Assembly (NCBI GenBank): GCA_016936355.1
Contig: JAFGYB010000020.1
Coordinates: forward strand, 62,001-126,000
Source of the DNA: Bacteroidales bacterium
GTDB lineage: Bacteria > Bacteroidota > Bacteroidia > Bacteroidales > F082
Reading direction: 5' to 3'
DNA length: 64,000 nt
Shown: piece by piece, positions 60,683-64,000 of the stretch
How positions within the stretch are numbered: position 1 is the first letter of the stretch
Layout of the letters: each line of letters begins with the position of its first letter
Notes under the pieces: generated by a model
The model's database searches: none
Told to the model about the DNA's origin: nothing
What the model saw: only the letters and a program-made list of their open reading frames with translations
Made by a program: the position numbers and the translations under genes

Positions 60683-63568
60683 ATGAATTACAACTCTTTT
60701 ACAACCCGCCATATGGGCCCGCAAAGCGATGACATTAAAGCCATGCTGGAGAAGATGGGCCTTGAATCAATCGACCAGCTGATCAGCGAAACCATTCCCC
60801 AACACATCCGGCTTGCCAACGACCTGGAGCTGGAAGAAGGCATCGGTGAATTTCAGTACCTGAAACTGGCCCGTGAACTGGCTGCAAAAAATAAAGTATA
60901 TAAAACGTACATTGGCCTTGGCTACTACAACACTTTTGTACCGCCCGTGATCCTGCGCAATGTATTTGAAAATCCCGGCTGGTATACAGCGTACACGCCT
61001 TATCAGGCCGAAATCTCTCAGGGACGCCTGGAAGCCTTGCTGAATTACCAGACCATGGTAGCCGACCTGACCGGTCTGCCGCTGGCCAATGCCTCTTTGC
61101 TGGACGAAGGAACCGCTGCCGCCGAAGCCATGTTGTTGTTCTATAATGCCCGCCCCAGGGCACTGGTCAAAGCCGGAGCCAACATTTTCCTGGCTTCTGA
61201 AGACCTGTTCCCGCAAACACTGGAAGTATTAAAAACCAGGGCCGGCTCACAAAATATTGATCTGAGGATTGTTCCCGACGATCAGCTGATCCCCGATGAA
61301 AATGTCTTTGGTATCATGGTCCAGTACCCAAACCAAAGGGGACAAGTGAACGATTATGCCCAACTGGCTGCAGACTTCAAAGAAAAGAACATTCCCCTGG
61401 CTGTCGGTACCGACCTGTTGTCGCTGACACTCTTAACTCCTCCGGGAGCATGGGGTGCCGATGTGGTTTTCGGCACTTCCCAGCGTTTGGGTGTTCCCAT
61501 GGGCTACGGTGGTCCCCATGCGGCCTTCTTTGCCACTACCGAAAATTACAAACGTCAGCTCCCCGGCCGTATCATCGGCATCTCCAAAGACGTCAACGGG
61601 AACCAGGCCCTCCGCATGGCGTTGCAGACCCGGGAACAGCACATCAAAAGAGAAAAAGCCACTTCCAATATTTGCACCGCTCAGGCCTTGCTGGCCATGA
61701 TGGCCGGATTTTACGGGGTGTACCACGGAAAAGAAGGACTGATCAGCATTGCTGCTGAGATCCACCACAAAACGGCTCAACTGGCCGCCGCACTGGAAAA
61801 ACTGGGATTCAAAAACCGGAACACCGCTTTCTTCGATACGTTGTATCTTGAATTACCGGTTGATGCTGAGAAATTGCGCGCTGAAGCAGAAAAACGAAAC
61901 ATCAACTTCCGTTATCCGGATGCCAGCCACATCGGCATCAGCCTGGATGAAACCACCGAATGGCCGGATGTGCAGGACATCGTTGAACTGATGGCTGCTG
62001 TAACAGGAAAATCAGCTCCTGAAATTTCGGAAGAAAAAAAATGTACCATCCCCGAAAGCCTCAGGCGCACCAGCGACTTCATGAGTCATCCTGTATTTCA
62101 CCAATACCGTTCCGAAACGCAGATGATGCGTTACCTGAAAAAACTGGAAAACAAGGATCTGGCTTTGAACCGCAGCATGATTCCGCTGGGGTCCTGCACC
62201 ATGAAACTGAACGCTGCGGCGGAAATGATGCCGGTGAGCTGGCCCGAATTCACCAACATTCATCCTTTTGTACCGGCCGGTCAGGCACAGGGCTACCTGG
62301 AAATGATCGATGAAATGGAACAGATGCTGTGCACCATCACCGGTTTCGACAGCCTGTCGTTTATGCCCAATTCGGGTGCTGCCGGAGAATATGCCGGATT
62401 GCTGGTGATTAAAGCCTACCAGGAAAGCCTGGGACAAAACCAGAGAAATATTTGTCTCATCCCCGCTTCGGCCCACGGAACCAATCCCGCCAGCGCCGTC
62501 ATGGCCGGCTTTGAAGTGGCCGTGGTGAAAACCGACGCCAACGGAAACGTGGATGTGGACGACCTGAAGGAAAAAGCGGAAAGATACAAGGACAACCTGG
62601 GTGCTTTCATGATCACCTACCCCTCTACCCATGGGGTATTTGAAGAAAACATCAAAGAAATTATTGAGATCATCCACAACTACGGCGGTCAGGTGTATAT
62701 GGACGGTGCCAACATGAATGCCCAGGTAGGTTATACCCACCCCGGTTTCATCGGTGCCGATGTTTGCCACCTGAACCTGCACAAAACCTTCGGTATCCCC
62801 CACGGCGGTGGCGGTCCGGGGGTAGGTCCCATTGGCGTGGCCAAACATCTGACGCCCTTCCTTCCCAGCCATATTTTCTCACCGAAAGGTGTTGAAGGCG
62901 GCATTACTGCTGTTTCTTCCGCACCGTTCGGCAGTGCACTGGTACTGATGATTTCTTATGGTTATCTGAAAATGCTGGGGAAAACCGGGTTGAAAGAGGC
63001 CACGGCCATGGCCATTCTGAATGCCAACTATCTGAAAGAAGAGCTGAAAGATCATTATCCCATTTTATATACCGGCAAAAAAGGCAGGGTGGCCCACGAA
63101 ATGATCCTCGACTGCAACGGTTTCAGCCGTAGTGCCGGCGTGGAAGTGATCGACATCGCCAAACGACTCATGGACTACGGTTTCCATGCCCCGACCGTTG
63201 CTTTCCCGGTACACGGAACTTTGATGGTGGAACCCACCGAAAGCGAACCGCTGGAAGAACTGGACCGCTTCGTGGAAGCTATGAAATCCATCCGCGAAGA
63301 AATCCGTGAAGTGGAAGAAGGCAGAGCCGAACAGAAAAACAACGTGGTTTCCAATGCTCCGCATACGGCTGAAATGATCATCACCAGCGACTACCAGCTC
63401 CCCTACTCCAGGGAAAAAGCTGCTTATCCGCTGGACTGGGTACGCGAAAGCAAGTACTTTACCCCCGTCGGCAAAATTGACGATGCCTTTGGCGACCGCA
63501 ACCTGTGTTCCTGTCTTCCTATAGAAGCCTATGACAATCCGGTGATGGAATTCAACCAGATGGATTAA
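60683..63568 (+). CDS. gcvP: Glycine dehydrogenase (decarboxylating), fused P protein
   Basis: The P protein decarboxylates glycine and passes the aminomethyl group to the lipoyl arm of GcvH. The 961-residue protein holds both halves in one chain, as in proteobacteria and eukaryotes, unlike the split GcvPA/PB of many Firmicutes. The PLP lysine is in LNLHKTFGIPHGGGGPG (about 701), and the glycine-rich stretch follows. MNYNSFTTRHMG is the preferred start because an upstream in-frame ATG at 60644 overlaps the leader hairpin; the family usually starts near this point. gcvT is elsewhere in the window (6013-7101). Confidence 0.96.
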   Translation: MNYNSFTTRHMGPQSDDIKAMLEKMGLESIDQLISETIPQHIRLANDLELEEGIGEFQYLKLARELAAKNKVYKTYIGLGYYNTFVPPVILRNVFENPGWYTAYTPYQAEISQGRLEALLNYQTMVADLTGLPLANASLLDEGTAAAEAMLLFYNARPRALVKAGANIFLASEDLFPQTLEVLKTRAGSQNIDLRIVPDDQLIPDENVFGIMVQYPNQRGQVNDYAQLAADFKEKNIPLAVGTDLLSLTLLTPPGAWGADVVFGTSQRLGVPMGYGGPHAAFFATTENYKRQLPGRIIGISKDVNGNQALRMALQTREQHIKREKATSNICTAQALLAMMAGFYGVYHGKEGLISIAAEIHHKTAQLAAALEKLGFKNRNTAFFDTLYLELPVDAEKLRAEAEKRNINFRYPDASHIGISLDETTEWPDVQDIVELMAAVTGKSAPEISEEKKCTIPESLRRTSDFMSHPVFHQYRSETQMMRYLKKLENKDLALNRSMIPLGSCTMKLNAAAEMMPVSWPEFTNIHPFVPAGQAQGYLEMIDEMEQMLCTITGFDSLSFMPNSGAAGEYAGLLVIKAYQESLGQNQRNICLIPASAHGTNPASAVMAGFEVAVVKTDANGNVDVDDLKEKAERYKDNLGAFMITYPSTHGVFEENIKEIIEIIHNYGGQVYMDGANMNAQVGYTHPGFIGADVCHLNLHKTFGIPHGGGGPGVGPIGVAKHLTPFLPSHIFSPKGVEGGITAVSSAPFGSALVLMISYGYLKMLGKTGLKEATAMAILNANYLKEELKDHYPILYTGKKGRVAHEMILDCNGFSRSAGVEVIDIAKRLMDYGFHAPTVAFPVHGTLMVEPTESEPLEELDRFVEAMKSIREEIREVEEGRAEQKNNVVSNAPHTAEMIITSDYQLPYSREKAAYPLDWVRESKYFTPVGKIDDAFGDRNLCSCLPIEAYDNPVMEFNQMD

Positions 63569-63589
63569 CCATCCTGGTTTTAAAATACG

Positions 63590-63623
63590 AAACCGCCCGT
63601 ACAGTGTACGGGCGGTTTTTTTT
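63590..63623 (+). terminator. Intrinsic terminator after gcvP
   Basis: A 14-bp perfect stem (AAACCGCCCGTACA and complement) with a short loop is followed by a run of T. Confidence 0.88.
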
Positions 63624-63699
63624 ACCCTATCCTTCGCATACTCTTATTTTTCAGGGAATCCCGTACGCCAAAAAATTAGCTATTTCAATAAACAGGTTG

Positions 63700-63707
63700 T
63701 ACTTTTG
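63700..63707 (+). promoter_or_regulatory. -7 element of the CitD-like gene promoter
   Basis: TACTTTTG matches TAnnTTTG, 14 bp before the ATG at 63722. Confidence 0.55.
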
Positions 63708-63721
63708 TAAAAAACAAACGT

Positions 63722-64000
63722 ATGGACAATACAGGCGTTGCCGGGAATGAGGGCACCAGCGTCCGATCCGATGCCAGAGTGAGTGTACAGCTGCTCCAGT
63801 CAGGCGGAATTCAGATTGACCTGAAAAGTAAAGTCAAAACCCTTTTCGGAAAGCAAATCATAAGGTTAGCGGAAGAAATCATTCATTTTTTCGACATCCA
63901 ACATGCTCAAATGGAAATTGTCGATACCGGTGCCCTGGACTTTGTGCTGGCAGCCCGCATCGAAGCAGCGATCAAAAAAGTTTTCCAAACGGAAAAAGAA
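63722..64000 (+). CDS. CitD-like (citrate lyase acyl carrier) domain protein, cut by window end
   Basis: The visible 93 residues match the gamma subunit of citrate lyase (CitD), an acyl carrier: an N-terminal GNEGTSVRSDARVSVQL resembling the CitD segment with the prosthetic-group Ser, GGIQIDLKSKVKTLFGKQI, and the family end DTGALDFVLAARIEAAIKKVF. In Bacteroidota this domain is often fused to an HpcH/HpaI-type lyase (CitE-like). No stop codon is reached, so either an independent CitD or such a fusion is possible. The Ser attachment site is inferred. Confidence 0.72.
   Translation, partial: MDNTGVAGNEGTSVRSDARVSVQLLQSGGIQIDLKSKVKTLFGKQIIRLAEEIIHFFDIQHAQMEIVDTGALDFVLAARIEAAIKKVFQTEKE

Noticed and set aside
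62012-62872. Open frame of 286 codons antisense to gcvP
   Set aside because: It lies wholly within conserved gcvP sequence and resembles no protein family.

Overview
The window reads as a chromosomal stretch of an aerobic or light-exposed member of the Bacteroidota, most likely the Bacteroidales/Marinilabiliales side. The evidence is a PorQ-like type IX secretion protein, FecI/FecR genes with STN and carboxypeptidase-regulatory domains, DUF2851 and DUF6266 proteins, a long NusB, a fused glycine dehydrogenase, and many promoters of the Bacteroidota type (TAnnTTTG near -7, TTG or TTTG near -33). Gene density is high, and I see no tRNA, rRNA, CRISPR array or insertion sequence.

Layout. 1-3905 (minus): the end of an iron-siderophore/cobalamin ABC importer (ATPase cut by the window edge, permease, lipoprotein binding protein) overlapping lgt. 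4012-8542: rarA, then gcvT-comB and a DUF2851 gene. 8623-12511: a coiled-coil protein and zapA, a probable 6S RNA, RNase Y, then dciA-like and recF in the opposite direction. 12706-17030: an ECF sigma factor and FecR anti-sigma factor flanked by two paralogous surface/periplasmic proteins, one carrying an STN domain but no TonB-receptor barrel. 17059-27010: porQ, aconitase, nusB, dapD, a threonylcarbamoyl-AMP synthase, a PAS histidine kinase with a stand-alone receiver, and xerD. 27152-28294: an acyl-CoA dehydrogenase.

28401-38866 is the most coherent accessory block. It has an SRPBCC gene divergent from a photolyase, then a tightly overlapping nine-gene carotenoid operon (crtB, crtZ, a lycopene cyclase, cruF-like hydratase, acyltransferase, glycosyltransferase, a TPR-like protein, crtI, crtE) preceded by a MarR-type regulator. 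The predicted product is a monocyclic, hydroxylated, glycosylated and acylated carotenoid. The photolyase and carotenoid promoters share an inverted repeat (ATAATAC-N6-GTATTAT) placed identically over the -7 element, which suggests one light or stress regulon.

39008-51593 holds a sodium:solute symporter, an M23-like lipoprotein lacking a zinc ligand, a Crp-family regulator, a UvrD/PcrA helicase, a strongly structured intergenic region (ten heptamer repeats, 11-bp direct repeats and a 48-bp nearly perfect inverted repeat) before a DUF6266 gene, a membrane-anchored serine hydrolase, a CPA2 antiporter and an S9 peptidase. 51607-64000 carries nadD-thyA, a nucleoside symporter, a bifunctional-nuclease protein, two tandem membrane pyrophosphatases with duplicated promoters, gcvP, and the start of a gene with a CitD-like domain cut by the window edge.
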